From positions 821,287 to 885,286 of the forward strand of contig NW_006920872.1 of assembly GCF_000417875.1 (NCBI RefSeq): DNA of 64,000 bases. Direction: 5' to 3'. The position numbers and the translations under genes are program-made. Positions 35,384 through 45,464 of this stretch are shown here, piece after piece. The notes beneath the pieces are model-generated. The model was not told where the DNA came from, ran no database searches, and saw only the letters and a list, made by a program, of their open reading frames with translations. This DNA comes from Pseudozyma flocculosa PF-1 (Eukaryota > Basidiomycota > Ustilaginomycetes > Ustilaginales > Ustilaginaceae). Positions within the stretch are counted from its first letter, which is position 1. Every line of letters begins with the position of its first letter.

Positions 35384-37124
35384 AGAAGGGGTGCCGAGAC
35401 GAGAGAACGATGGCAAGACGAGCAGCAGGCCGGCCTGGGCAGCCATGCGTGGCTCACCCAGAAGTGTCAGGCGCACAACCGAGCGAGCTTTCTTGCCTCT
35501 GCGCGGCTGCTTCCCACGCGTCCCTTCTCGCCCCTCCCCACCACCACCACCGCCGCCGCCATCCTCGCCCCTCTGACGCGCCTCGGGCCGCCGCACCCCA
35601 GCAGCGCAGAGTCGAAGCGTGCTGATCTCGTCTCGTACCCACCTCGAGGGCACCACCCCCCTCGCCCTTGGCCCCCTTCCGCCTCTCGCCTGCAGTCGCT
35701 CGGCCTCTCCCGCAAGCGATCGAAGTATCTTCCGGCGGTCGCAGCAGCAGGTCGGTCCTCTGCGTCGGCCGCACTCAGAGATTCAACATCTCCCCCTTCC
35801 GGCGCATCCTGACACCCTCTCGCCCTCTCCCGCCCGCCAAGCCACCGCCGTCCGTCGCATCATCGTCGCAGCTCGACGTCGGTGCCCGCCCCTCTCGGCG
35901 CCGCACATGCACCCATATGCCCGCACCCACGAGCTCGAACCTTCGTCCCAATGCGGCTTCCGCCGGGCACGCTCCCGTCCCTACACCTTGTCGCCTCGCT
36001 TCCGCAGGATGTTTGTCGATCCCCCTCTCCGCGCCCGCCTCCGCCTCCCGCGCCGGCTCACCTTAGCAGCAGCTGAAGGGGCACCACAGCGGCATGCCGG
36101 CTTGGATTTCCACCGACCCTGCCATCACCGCATCATCGAACGACCTGCGCCGACCTCCGAGCTACGTCCGATGACGAGCGGCTCAAGTCCGCAACATGAG
36201 CAGGATCTGCGCGCTCCTGCCAAGAGCCCATGGGCATAATCCTCCGATGCAGCAACCCTACTCGTACCGGCGTCCTCGGCGTGGCGCACTGCGACCGGAC
36301 CGAGGCAGCACATGTGGACCTGAAAGCACGCTCCGTGTGCTTCCGGCGGGCACAAAGGCTGCAGCATCACCGCCGTCTGCCGCTTTGTTCCCACACCTCC
36401 TCGTGAGCTGATCCTGAGCTTCGTCCACGGCGTTGTCAGGTGGGAGAAGATGAGCTCGCAGCAGCGTCCATCCTTCCGCTTCCGGTGCGTACTTTCCATC
36501 CAGGCCAGTTTTTCCCTCCTCGCACGTCCGTGGAAGCGGGCATCTCCGTCCACTGGTACCCTTCGATGCCGATCGATTGAATCAATCAGGCCCCTGTGTC
36601 GCTGGAGCCGATAGGGCAGACGAGAGGACGGGACGCTGCCTTGCGGGTACTGCGTTGATGTACCGCCGTCCGTTCTTCCTCATGCCAACGTAGAGTTGTC
36701 CGCCACGCGCCCGTACCAATGAAGCCGCTCCTTTGTGCCGTCTCGGCGGGAGGTACCGCCATGTTTGCCCCTGCATCGAGCCTGACACCTCTTCTGCGGC
36801 GAGGAACGTTGCGGCAAAGGTCTGTTCGGCCGAGGCGGCCGCGTCTGTCTCCCCTTGTTCGCCTTCCTGCCGGGCGCTGACCGCGCCGCTTCTTTGTTTC
36901 CCTCCCAGTCTTCCCCTATTCTTTAGGTCCTTCTCCATCCTGCTCTCCTGCTCCCTTCTTCCAGGAGACCCTGTTCCTTTACCATCTAGCCGCACCTTCT
37001 CTCTCACCTTGGCAGGCCTGAGTTCGCTGCCCCTTCATAACAGCAGCCTTATCGCGTCTAGAGGACGCTCGGGCACCTACAGACCTCCCTCCCCATCACT
37101 GCCGCGCCCGTCGACCAAGGAGCC
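34481..37124. other. Long spacer with AGC repeat and coding-like fragments
   Basis: 2.6 kb between divergent genes. An AGC run lies at about 35352-35381. Around 36229-36410 a frame begins MGIILRCSNPTRTGVLG and ends just before GTGAGC; a 45-base open block bounded by AG and GT follows at about 36440-36485. These could be exons of an unrecognised gene, but I cannot complete one. Confidence 0.4.
35352..35381. repeat. (AGC)n microsatellite
   Basis: About ten AGC units in non-coding DNA between the guanylyltransferase and the second acyltransferase-3 gene. Confidence 0.85.
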
Positions 37125-39593
37125 ATGTCGGACCAGCGCCACCAGCAGCAGCTCGAACAGCTCTTCAACGGCATGGAGCTCGGCGACACACGGTCCCGTC
37201 CATCTTCGAGCTCCTCGCGCCGTTCAGGAGCTGACCGATCCGCAAACCGCTCAGACGAGCGCAACGACAGCCCAACCGATACCGAGGCACCCGCGGCGCG
37301 ACCAGATGCTCGCCCCAGCATGGAGCAGCCAGAGTCAGAAACGCCCTCGGCCTTCGCCATCATGCTGGCAGGCAACCGGGCTCCCCGCCCTAGGCCGCTG
37401 CAGTTCTCGCACGTGCTTCGACGGGATCGGCGCCTCGACGCCGCCGCTTCAGCTGTCAACGAGCACCACCAGACTCCGGCTGGGGACCACGGCAATGGCA
37501 GCAATGCCGAGCCGACCGAGGAGCTCGACGACGACATCATCCTACCCTACATGGACCCGAGCCAGCCACGCACGCCCTGGAGCCCCCATACGCCTCGAAC
37601 GCCTTGGAGCCCGCAGCCGCCTCGCGGACCCATGCCGCCTTTGTCCTACATGTCGGCGATGCCGACGATGCCACACACGCCCATGACGCCCGCCACGCCC
37701 CTTCCCGGCTACGGCAGCCGCACGCCCGCGGACTCGACCGACGTCTCGGGCGAGTCGACGCCGCACAAGGTGTCGTTCTCCAAGGACGACTACAAGGCGC
37801 CCGACGAGATCAAGCGCGCCTCGCTCCGCCTCAGTCCTGGGAAAGCGTCGCGCCTGTCCAAGTACCGCGAGCTGGTGGGCGAAAAGCCCGACGACAAGTT
37901 CACCGTGTACAAAAAGGTGCGGCAGGCTTCGAGCGCAAGCGAGGTCGTCGATGTGGAGCCAAAGTCGCCGATGGACGGCGTGTTTGTGGTGCCCGCCTCG
38001 CCCAGGTCGAGTCGTTTCAAGCTGCCCAAGCTGCCGAAGATGCCGGCGCTGCCCAAGCTGCGCATCGGCCCGCTGCCCGAGATGCCCGCGCTCGAGCTGG
38101 GCCTGCTGTCGAGAATAAACCCGTTCCTCTCGAGCAAGAAGCGCGAACGCCACCTCGACGGCCTGAGGCTGCTGGCGGCGGTGCTGGTGCTCTCTTCGAC
38201 CGTGGTCGGCAGCGTGCCGAGTGACTCGAAGCTCTCGCGTACCCTCCTCTACCCGATCAGGTCCGATTTCGGCCTGATCCTGTTCTTTGTGCTCTGCGGA
38301 CGAACCGTCGGCCTGCCGTGGATCAAGCCGCGCGCGCTTCCTCCCAGGTCGCCGCCGCCACCAGTGCTAGACGCCAAGGCCGGGAAGAAGGGCGAAAAGA
38401 GACACGACCAGGACAAAGAACAAGACCCGAAGCAAGAGCAAGGAGGGGAACAAGAGCAGCGCTACGAAGCGCCGCCGGTCATCCCGGCCAAGGTGCACTA
38501 CTCGACCGAGCCCATGTTCCAGACGATGGGCAAGTCGATCGTCTCGCGGCCGTTCCGCTTCCTGCTGCCCGCGCTCATCGTCTCTGCGATCCAGTACCGC
38601 CTCTGCAAGACGACCAACATGTCGGCCAGCCACGCCGACTTCCACGCCGTCTTTTCGCGCCCCTTTGCCACCGACTGGTGCCTCGAAAACGCCGTCGACT
38701 GGCTCACGACGTTTGTCAACCTCTTTACGATGGAGACCATGTCGCAGGTGCTGCGGCAGCAGACGTCGATGCTCTTCACGGTGCCCTGGCTGCTCCAGGG
38801 CAGCTACTACGCCTACGTCATGGCCATGTTTGGCGAGATGCTGGGCAAGGACACGCGCCTCTTCTTCTACTTTGCCATCGGCGCCCTCAACTGGGCGTCG
38901 TGGTCCTACCTCTCTCCGTTTGTCGCGGGCATCTTTCTCGCCGAGCTCGACGTGTCCGGCCGGTTCGCGCGGCTGCTCCGTCCCGTCGGCGGGCCCGAGA
39001 CCAAGGTGCCGGCCTTCTTCCGGGCTCTGGCGAGCTCCAACGTGCTCGGCTTCTACGCGCAGCTCGTGTCGGCGGCGGGAATGGGCCTGATGCTCTTCCT
39101 GCCGAGCGTGCGCGACAACACGACCGAGGCGCTGTCGCAGCTGCACACCCTCAACCCGCCCTTCTCCAAGGACTTCTGGTCCGGCTACGATATGGTGCGC
39201 TTCGCCGACCTGGCCGCGGCCTTTTTCCTCGTCGCCCTCGTCGACATGACGCCCGTGCTGCGCTACGTCTTCAACCTGCGTCCCATCTCGCTGCTGGGCC
39301 AGCACCTCTCCGCGGGCATCACCGTCATGCATCCAATCGTCTTTTGGAACATTGTCCCGCGCCTCGTCTCGATGCCGAGCGAGGCGGACCGCGCCATGGG
39401 CAAGGGCACGTCGTCGACGGTCGCGACCGTGTGGATCGTCTGCCTGGCCATCTCGACGGCCCTTGCCGTCCTGTTCCGCCTGCTCCTCGAGTACCCCTCG
39501 AGCCTGCTGGGCGAGCTGTTTGTCGCCCTCTGGTTCGGCAAGGGCAAGTACCTGCTCAACCCGAGCAGCGTCAACCGGTCTTCTCCCCGGTAG
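37125..39593 (+). CDS. Acyltransferase-3-like multi-pass membrane protein
   Basis: Single-exon, 822-residue protein. The first ~340 residues are Ser/Pro-rich and cytosolic, with TPWSP-type repeats (residues 146-165) and a Lys/Pro-rich stretch before the membrane. The membrane part begins with RHLDGLRLLAAVLVL near residue 342, the site of the acyltransferase-3 HxDGLR signature, then LILFFVLCGRTVGLP and about ten hydrophobic helices ending around WIVCLAISTALAVLF. A charged insertion rich in Lys/Glu/Gln lies at about residues 415-450. In typical family members a histidine follows the first helix motif; here that position reads SSTVVG, so activity may be altered. It is probably an O-acyltransferase of a membrane or cell-surface glycan, perhaps working with the fusion protein at 25067. 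The ATG at 37125 is the first in frame after a CT-rich leader. Confidence 0.75.
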   Translation: MSDQRHQQQLEQLFNGMELGDTRSRPSSSSSRRSGADRSANRSDERNDSPTDTEAPAARPDARPSMEQPESETPSAFAIMLAGNRAPRPRPLQFSHVLRRDRRLDAAASAVNEHHQTPAGDHGNGSNAEPTEELDDDIILPYMDPSQPRTPWSPHTPRTPWSPQPPRGPMPPLSYMSAMPTMPHTPMTPATPLPGYGSRTPADSTDVSGESTPHKVSFSKDDYKAPDEIKRASLRLSPGKASRLSKYRELVGEKPDDKFTVYKKVRQASSASEVVDVEPKSPMDGVFVVPASPRSSRFKLPKLPKMPALPKLRIGPLPEMPALELGLLSRINPFLSSKKRERHLDGLRLLAAVLVLSSTVVGSVPSDSKLSRTLLYPIRSDFGLILFFVLCGRTVGLPWIKPRALPPRSPPPPVLDAKAGKKGEKRHDQDKEQDPKQEQGGEQEQRYEAPPVIPAKVHYSTEPMFQTMGKSIVSRPFRFLLPALIVSAIQYRLCKTTNMSASHADFHAVFSRPFATDWCLENAVDWLTTFVNLFTMETMSQVLRQQTSMLFTVPWLLQGSYYAYVMAMFGEMLGKDTRLFFYFAIGALNWASWSYLSPFVAGIFLAELDVSGRFARLLRPVGGPETKVPAFFRALASSNVLGFYAQLVSAAGMGLMLFLPSVRDNTTEALSQLHTLNPPFSKDFWSGYDMVRFADLAAAFFLVALVDMTPVLRYVFNLRPISLLGQHLSAGITVMHPIVFWNIVPRLVSMPSEADRAMGKGTSSTVATVWIVCLAISTALAVLFRLLLEYPSSLLGELFVALWFGKGKYLLNPSSVNRSSPR

Positions 39594-40059
39594 TCGAGCC
39601 ACACTCCCTCTTTCTCTCTCGCTCTTCCTTGCACGATGGCTCGGCGGTTTCCACCGCCCTTCACTCTCTTCCCTCTGCCCTGCTTGGGCTCACACACTCT
39701 CTTTTCTCGATGATAGACACGCAGCTAGCTAGCTACGATAGACTAGCGGACGAACAGCAATAGAATGGACAATCGCCCTTGCGCCTCTGAGTCCCCGACC
39801 GAAGGCGTGGCCGCCAGATGGACGAGGCGACAAGGCCGCGCCTTCTGACGAGCAAGGGCAGGCCGGGCCCGGGAGCTGGACACGACTCGAGGGTTCCTTT
39901 TTTCTGGCACGCGACGCCTCTCGCCTGGCGTGGCCTGGCCGACTCGAGCAGCGCCAACCGAGACTCGCCGCTCTCTTCTCCGGTCCACCACCACCATCGC
40001 GCCAGGCACTATCCAAGCTCCTCCTCCTTCCCCGTCGACCCGCCTTCTGCCCGCTCACC
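39594..40059. other. Spacer before the tandem array
   Basis: 466 bp with CT-rich 3' flank of the acyltransferase-like gene and a CCACCACCAT-containing leader of the next gene. No further gene. Confidence 0.6.
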
Positions 40060-40647
40060 ATGTCAGGACCGACAGCCAACGAGCCGGTGATCGTCGTCAG
40101 CCCAGAGAGCAGGGGCACCGTGTACGGCCAGCCCGCCACGCTCGTCGACGTCTACCTGCCGGTGCACTACGACGCCTACGAGAGAACGCTCACGGCCTTT
40201 CTCCCGCGCTGGCTCGACGAGCACCTGACGCTGGACAAGCAGTGGTTCTTTGTCGACGTCTTCAAGTTCGAGCCTGCCGGTCTGGCCGGCACGCCGCCGC
40301 CGCCGCTGTCGCTCCTCTCGGCCAAGGTGCTCAATATCGTCGTCCGACCCATCTTTGTCGATCCAGACCACTCGATCACGGCCTTCGTGCCGCCTCGACA
40401 CGAGCTGGTGCTGCTTCAGGCGTACAGTGAGCAAGAGCTCCGCCGCGCTCACGAGAAGTTGAGGGCGACGTCGGACCTCTTTGAAGCCAACCTGCTCCGA
40501 CCCTTTGCCTACGAGCTCTACGTCGCCGAGCATTCGAGGCTCCGCCTTATCGCAATCGCCGATGCGCTCAATCGAGATTACTGGAAGTGGGCGCTTTACG
40601 TCCTCTGCCTCGATGCCGAGACGTACCGCGATAGCCTGCTCGCCTAG
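40060..40647 (+). CDS. LPRWLD-family protein, array copy 1
   Basis: Unrecognised family; 195 residues, single exon, no signal peptide or membrane segment, so probably cytosolic or nuclear. The N-terminal half is rich in alternating hydrophobic residues that look like beta strands: VDVYLPVHY (29-37), FLPRWLDEHLTLD (47-59), FFVDVFKFEPAGL (63-75) and LNIVVRPIFV (around 91-100). The C-terminal half is helical, with YELYVAEHSRLRLIAIA. It aligns through its whole length with the copies at 41449, 43224, 44886, 52621 and 54321, but its end is about eight residues shorter. The ATG at 40060 follows a CT-rich leader ending CTCACC, and there is no earlier in-frame ATG near. Function unknown. Confidence 0.8.
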   Translation: MSGPTANEPVIVVSPESRGTVYGQPATLVDVYLPVHYDAYERTLTAFLPRWLDEHLTLDKQWFFVDVFKFEPAGLAGTPPPPLSLLSAKVLNIVVRPIFVDPDHSITAFVPPRHELVLLQAYSEQELRRAHEKLRATSDLFEANLLRPFAYELYVAEHSRLRLIAIADALNRDYWKWALYVLCLDAETYRDSLLA

Positions 40648-41448
40648 GTCGACCTGGACCAGACAAAGGCCCGAGGGCAGCGGCTAGGTACGTCGAGATG
40701 CATCCGCCGTGGTCGCGCCCAGACGGCAAAGCCTCTGACGCTTCAAACACATTCCCCCCTCTCTGTCAATCTGTTCCGACGGCAGATCCGGACCTTTCTG
40801 CGTTCTCCTGGTGACCCGATGGTCCTGCCCTCAACCTGTCCGCGGATGCGTGTCGATGTCGCCTGGCCAGCACACGAGATCACAAAGCGACGGCAATACA
40901 AGGACCAGCTCGGCCAGTGACCTCGTATCCTGGTCTGAAGCGAATCGATCCGGCTCCCGTCTCCTCTCGGCCGGTGAGGGGAGCATCTCGGGCGAGATCG
41001 GGGCGTAGCCGCGCCATGGCCGTCCACGCTGGTTCCGGCTCGGGGCGGCGTTGTCGAGCTCTCTTGAAGGGGTGGACTAGCCCAGGAACCACCGGGGCGG
41101 TCTGCACCGTTGCAAATAAAGTGCAAACGGACCAGGGTGCGGCATAGCTGCTGACCTGATGCGGCAGGGCACAAAGGGGATGAGGGGGCCGGCTTCACGT
41201 CTGCGCTAGTCTGCGTCGCCTTTTCGTCCCAGCGTTGGTCTGCACGAGACAGGTCGTCTTCTAGCCCGCTCGGGCGGAAGACCTGCAGCCTCGCCGTTGA
41301 CCTGCTGCGCAGCCCCGTCCTTCTGCTCCCACAGGATAAAAAGGCAAACAGCGCACGCCTCCTCCTTCCCTCTCTTCCGCCATCTTCGCCACGCATACCT
41401 CTCTCCACGTCGCTCGACTTCATCGCCCGGACATCAAAGCTGCTCGCC
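40648..41448. other. Array spacer 1
   Basis: 801 bp without a gene. A TATA-like GATAAAAAGG lies near its right end. Confidence 0.6.
41335..41344 (+). promoter_or_regulatory. TATA-like box for array copy 2
   Basis: GATAAAAAGG lies about 110 bp before the ATG at 41449, followed by a CT-rich leader. This is a plausible core promoter, by position only. Confidence 0.35.
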
Positions 41449-42003
41449 ATGTCCTACCTTGCCTGTGAACATGATCCCGTCGTCAGCGTGCGACCGTCGA
41501 GCGGCGGCATCGTGTACCGGCACACCTCAACACTGATCCTCGACGTCCATGTGCCGATCCACTTTCGCGAGCTCCAAGGCACGCTGGCCAAGCTTACCCG
41601 TTGGCTGGATGAGTATCTTACCCTCGACGTGAACAAGTTCTTCCAGGACGTATTCAAGTACGTGCCGGCTCACTCGCCCATCCCGGCGACCAACGATCCT
41701 AAGACTGTCATACACATTGTCGTCAAGCCGGTCTTCGTTAGGGACGAGCTTCGAATAGCTTGGCGCGAATGGCCCAAGCTGCTCGCTTACCCTCAGGCCA
41801 CGGTTCAGGCGGCATACGTCGCCCGCCGCCAAGCGACAGACGCGTTGAAGACTCAGCTCGGCCTGTTTGTCTTCGAGGTAGTGCTTACCCCGGACAGCAA
41901 AGACAAGATCGAGGATCTGGCAAGGGCCATGTCGGCGGCCTCGCGAGCGGCTCTTGACAATCTCCGCCGCGCTGCGGAAGCGTGCCGCGACCGCGCCTAT
42001 TGA
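41449..42003 (+). CDS. LPRWLD-family protein, array copy 2
   Basis: 184 residues, single exon. It keeps the family order: strand LILDVHVPIHF (29-39), TRWLDEYLTLD (50-60, with the first LP of the motif replaced by LT), FFQDVFKYVPA (64-74), a short Pro/Asn linker, then VIHIVVKPVFV and a helical C-terminus. The segment corresponding to YxLYLAEP in other copies reads VFEVVLTPDS. The glutamine-methionine pair after the FxPxGL segment is missing, as in copy 1, so copies 1 and 2 look like close relatives. No signal peptide. The ATG is fixed by the CT-rich leader and the alignment of start sites within the family. Function unknown. Confidence 0.78.
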   Translation: MSYLACEHDPVVSVRPSSGGIVYRHTSTLILDVHVPIHFRELQGTLAKLTRWLDEYLTLDVNKFFQDVFKYVPAHSPIPATNDPKTVIHIVVKPVFVRDELRIAWREWPKLLAYPQATVQAAYVARRQATDALKTQLGLFVFEVVLTPDSKDKIEDLARAMSAASRAALDNLRRAAEACRDRAY

Positions 42004-43223
42004 GCGTGCCCAGCTTGAGCAACGTAGGTCGGCCAAAGTAGGGCGGCCCTCAGTGTGTCCTATCAAGCAACTTCCCCCCTCAGCCTTGGCATGAGCACCG
42101 ACTTGTTGATTTTCCGTCAATACCGTGTGATTCGACACGGGTCGAAAGTGGCTCGGCGAACTCTGGCTGACCCCTTCGTCGCTCCGCGTCCGCCACACGA
42201 CCGCACATCGCAGCCGCCGGACTGAGCGCTTATGAATGCCGCCGGAACATGACCCACAATCCGCTACAAGATCGCCCAGGCTCGGCCGTCATCATACGGC
42301 ACGCTTCAAGCCCTAGCAAGTCATTCAGCTGCGACGTGCGCTGCGATCCGTCATGCAGAGCAGCTCGTTCGACCTCCCAGTCCCTCGTCAGTCGCTCCCC
42401 GAGAGCGCGATGCTTTGCTCCCATGCCCGTCGACTGCACTGCCTCTGTTGAGACTGCGCACACCGTCCAAGCACGAGTATCGTCGTAGGACAGCCACGCG
42501 ACGCCACATTGTATCCTTTGTCTTCCCGCCTCGGTCTCTCCGCCTCAAATCAGATCTGACCGTTTCGCGTCCAAGCTTGCGCTAGCAGCTCGTAGCTCGC
42601 TTCCGTCCTTTGACTTACCGCATGTCGAGCCCAAAGCCCCTGTTTCAGGCACTGAAGTTGCCGCGCTGTAGTCGTCGCCCTCCTCTTCGGGTGTCGTTTT
42701 CCGCACCAGCTTCCGCTCCCTCGCACGCCATTTGCCGCTCCACCGTCGCCCATCGATTGAGGTACGACATCCTGCGAGCGGAGAGCGATTTGAGCACGCC
42801 CTGCCGATGGAAACGTGACCAGTCACTTTTGGAGGTTCCTGAGATGCGGCGCCGATGATTCCAGCGTCGAGCGAAGGTTCCGCCTCTGAACAGACGACGT
42901 CTCTGGTTTCCAGGCTGTACAAGGGGACGCACAAAGCCAACAGCCAGCGGCCGGGAGCGGCGTTGACGGATCTAGCGCCGAAACAGGCCGAGCCGCAGGG
43001 AAGGTTGTGATCGGCTTGGTCCTTGCAAACGCCCCGAGATGAGGTCCACGTCAGCGCCAGCCTTGCTTGCACTGGGTCTCGTCTCGCCTGGCTTCCGTCC
43101 TTCCTTTCATTCCTTCCTCTCTTCCTCTCTTCCTTCCGTCCTTCCTTCTGTCCTCTCTCTCTCTCTCTCCCATCATCCCGTCCTCCCCGCCGCTTCCGTC
43201 CCTCCAGTCATCCCACGCCGCTC
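42004..43223. other. Array spacer 2
   Basis: 1.2 kb with scattered short frames and a long TTCC/CT-rich tract at about 43098-43170 just before copy 3. No gene supported. Confidence 0.55.
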
Positions 43224-43870
43224 ATGACGCCCTACTGCTTCCTTCCGACTACTTCATCAGTGTCGACCCGTCCAGTCTCTGTGGCAGTCGATTCAAGACG
43301 GTCATCAAGGTCTGTCTTCCCATCTCCGTCGCCTCCAACCAAAACCCGTACGCCATACAAGCGGTGCTTCCAACTTGGCTTGACCAGCATCTCAAGCTCA
43401 ACAAGGAGGGCTTCTTTCATTCCGTCTTCAAATTTACACCCTCAGGACTCAACGAGCAGATGAGCAGTAGCTGCCAGCACATCGTCGACATCGTCATCAG
43501 ACCGGTCTTCGTCCCAGTCCCACCTTTGTCGGGGTCGTATGTCAGCCGCGGTATCTATGCCTATAGGCCGCAGAAGGTGACAGAGGCGGTACTTGCCCAT
43601 GGCGGGGTCGAGGATGTCCTCTCGACTCGACTTGGCGATGTCGTTTTCCAAGTCTACCTCTGCGATGATGCTGGGCAGCGCATCGCCGAAATCGCGCGGG
43701 AAATGCGCAGCGAGTGGAACGCCAGCCTCGACGTACTGAAGAAGCGGGCTGTCGACTTCAAGCAGGCAGACCTTCCCGACATTGTGCAGACTATCAAAGG
43801 CCGGAGGGCCGTTGCTCCGACTGCCTCTTACGTTCTTGTGGCCTGTCCTCCTCGCGACAAGGTGCTATAA
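43224..43870 (+). CDS. LPRWLD-family protein, array copy 3 (start codon out of frame)
   Basis: The body is a clear family member: KTVIKVCLPISV, LPTWLDQHLKLN, FFHSVFKFTPSGLNEQM, HIVDIVIRPVFVPV, VFQVYLCDDAGQRI and a helical C-terminus ending about 25 residues beyond the others. The ATG at 43224 lies about 24 codons before KTVIKV, just where copies 4 and 5 start, but it is in another frame: the conserved frame reads through it as CAT GAC. The conserved frame has no ATG between the CT tract and KTVIKV. Either a one-base change has broken the start, a leader exon upstream of the CT tract supplies one (CCTCCAG at about 43202-43208 could be an acceptor), or the assembly has an error. Treated as a gene with a start problem. 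Confidence 0.6.
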
Positions 43871-44885
43871 TGTCTCCCCCGACTCGTGCTGCAGATGTGA
43901 GTTGGGTCTAGGCTGCAGGGGACCTCTGCAGTCTGGTTCTCGACGGAGCTGACCTGGTATGACATCTCTCGACCATCATCTGCGGGCTCCTCTTTCTGGC
44001 CATGCGCAGGCCTATCCTTTCGGCCAGACGAGAGCTCCGTCGACCCACTTCTCTTCATTGCAACGAAAGCGACAAGCGCAAGAGTCCTCGACCGCCGCCG
44101 TCTTCTGCTCATCCCTCCGCTACCCGACGCTTCCTTCCGCTGCCTTCCCATCGTCTCGGAGCAGATAGGCTTGGCTCGGCCTGGCTCCCTCTGTACCTCA
44201 GTCACACCCAGTTGTGTCCATGTTGACTTGCTCCATCTCCTTCACGCCACGGCTCTGTGCCAGAGCGGTACGACCTTCTCCATTTCCTGCTGATGTAGAC
44301 CTCGTTGGCTCTGTGGAGAGTTCCGCCACCACCCCTCTACTGAGGAAAGGTGGGGACCTTCCCTCATCGTCGACAAAAGCCGAGCGGAATGAGACGCCTT
44401 GTGTTCATGTGCCTACGTTGCGAGAACGTCCGCAGACGTGGTAGGACAGCCAGGAAGGGAAGCCTGCGGCCGATTCGCTCCGCGCGTGCTCGACAGCAAC
44501 CGCCGCCCGCGCCAGCATTAACCTGACTAGCTGTTGCTCGCGCGTCGTGAGTTGAAGGGAATCTGCATCTGCGCGACCGTCTGCGTGGGTGCAGGCGGCG
44601 AGGTCGCGCCAAAGAGACGCCGGCCGGCGCCCGCAGGAAAATCGCCAGCGAGGACAGGGTCGCGTGCGAGTCCCTTTCTCCCTTGGCACCGCACCACCAC
44701 CACTAACGACAACAACAACAGCAGCTCCGCCAAGCCAGCCTCCGCCCCTCATCTCGTCGAGTCTTCTCGCCGCTTCTGGCATCGACCGCCACGCTCGCTG
44801 CATCTCAGCCCCAATTGTCGCACACGCTCGCCGCTGCGCCCGATCTCCACGCCATCGCTCGCGTCGGCGACCGCTACTCGTCACG
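43871..44885. other. Array spacer 3
   Basis: 1 kb. The last ~200 bp are a CCACCACC/AACAACAAC- and CT-rich leader of copy 4. No gene supported. Confidence 0.55.
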
Positions 44886-45464
44886 ATGAAGCGTCTCGCG
44901 CAGTCGAGCCTCTACATCGACTACCGCACGGAGAACACGGGCGACCTCGCCTGCAAGACCGTCATCGAGGTGCTCGTGCCCATCGCCCTGGCCGACAACA
45001 AAAAGGGCCCGCCCAGGGTGACCGAGGCTCTCCCGCGATGGCTCGACGAGCGCCTCTACCTCGATACGGAAACGTTCCTCCTGGACGTCTTCCACTTCCG
45101 TCCGTCGGGCCTTGAGGGACAGATGAGCATGTACTGCCAGCGCGTCGTCGACATCCTCATCACGCCCGCGCTCGTCCCCGCCGAGTCCCTCCCCTTTGCC
45201 TCCGGGGGAAGTCGGGCGCTCAAGCTCGGCAGCGACCAGTTTGATGCTGCTCTGGCCGCATACTCCGAGGGCGCCCTCTCCAAGCAGCTCGGCAGCAACG
45301 TCTACCAGCTCTACCTTGCCGAGCCCGCCAGGCAGCGCCTCAGTCAGGTCGCGGCGGCAAAGTCCAAGGCGTGGAACTCGAACCTCGAGGCGCTCGAGGC
45401 GCATGCCACCAAGTTCCACGACGACGTCCTCCCTGGCATTCTGGAGACCCGTCGAAGGCAGTGA
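44886..45464 (+). CDS. LPRWLD-family protein, array copy 4
   Basis: 192 residues, the best example of the family. Conserved blocks: KTVIEVLVPIAL (24-35), ALPRWLDERLYLD (48-60), FLLDVFHFRPSGLEGQM (64-80), RVVDILITPALVP (86-98), YQLYLAEPARQRLSQVA (140-156) and a helical tail with LEALEAHATKFHDDVLPGIL (167-186). The first ~100 residues look beta-rich and the rest alpha-helical. No signal peptide, membrane helix or known catalytic motif is seen. The frame is open further upstream, but the ATG at 44886 matches the start of copy 5 at 52621 in spacing to the KTVIEV block, so it is chosen. Function unknown. Confidence 0.85.
   Translation: MKRLAQSSLYIDYRTENTGDLACKTVIEVLVPIALADNKKGPPRVTEALPRWLDERLYLDTETFLLDVFHFRPSGLEGQMSMYCQRVVDILITPALVPAESLPFASGGSRALKLGSDQFDAALAAYSEGALSKQLGSNVYQLYLAEPARQRLSQVAAAKSKAWNSNLEALEAHATKFHDDVLPGILETRRRQ

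Noticed and set aside
25067..39593. A mannosylerythritol-lipid (MEL) cluster
   Set aside because: The MEL-type glycosyltransferase, soluble acyltransferases and transporter are not here; the enzymes belong to other families.
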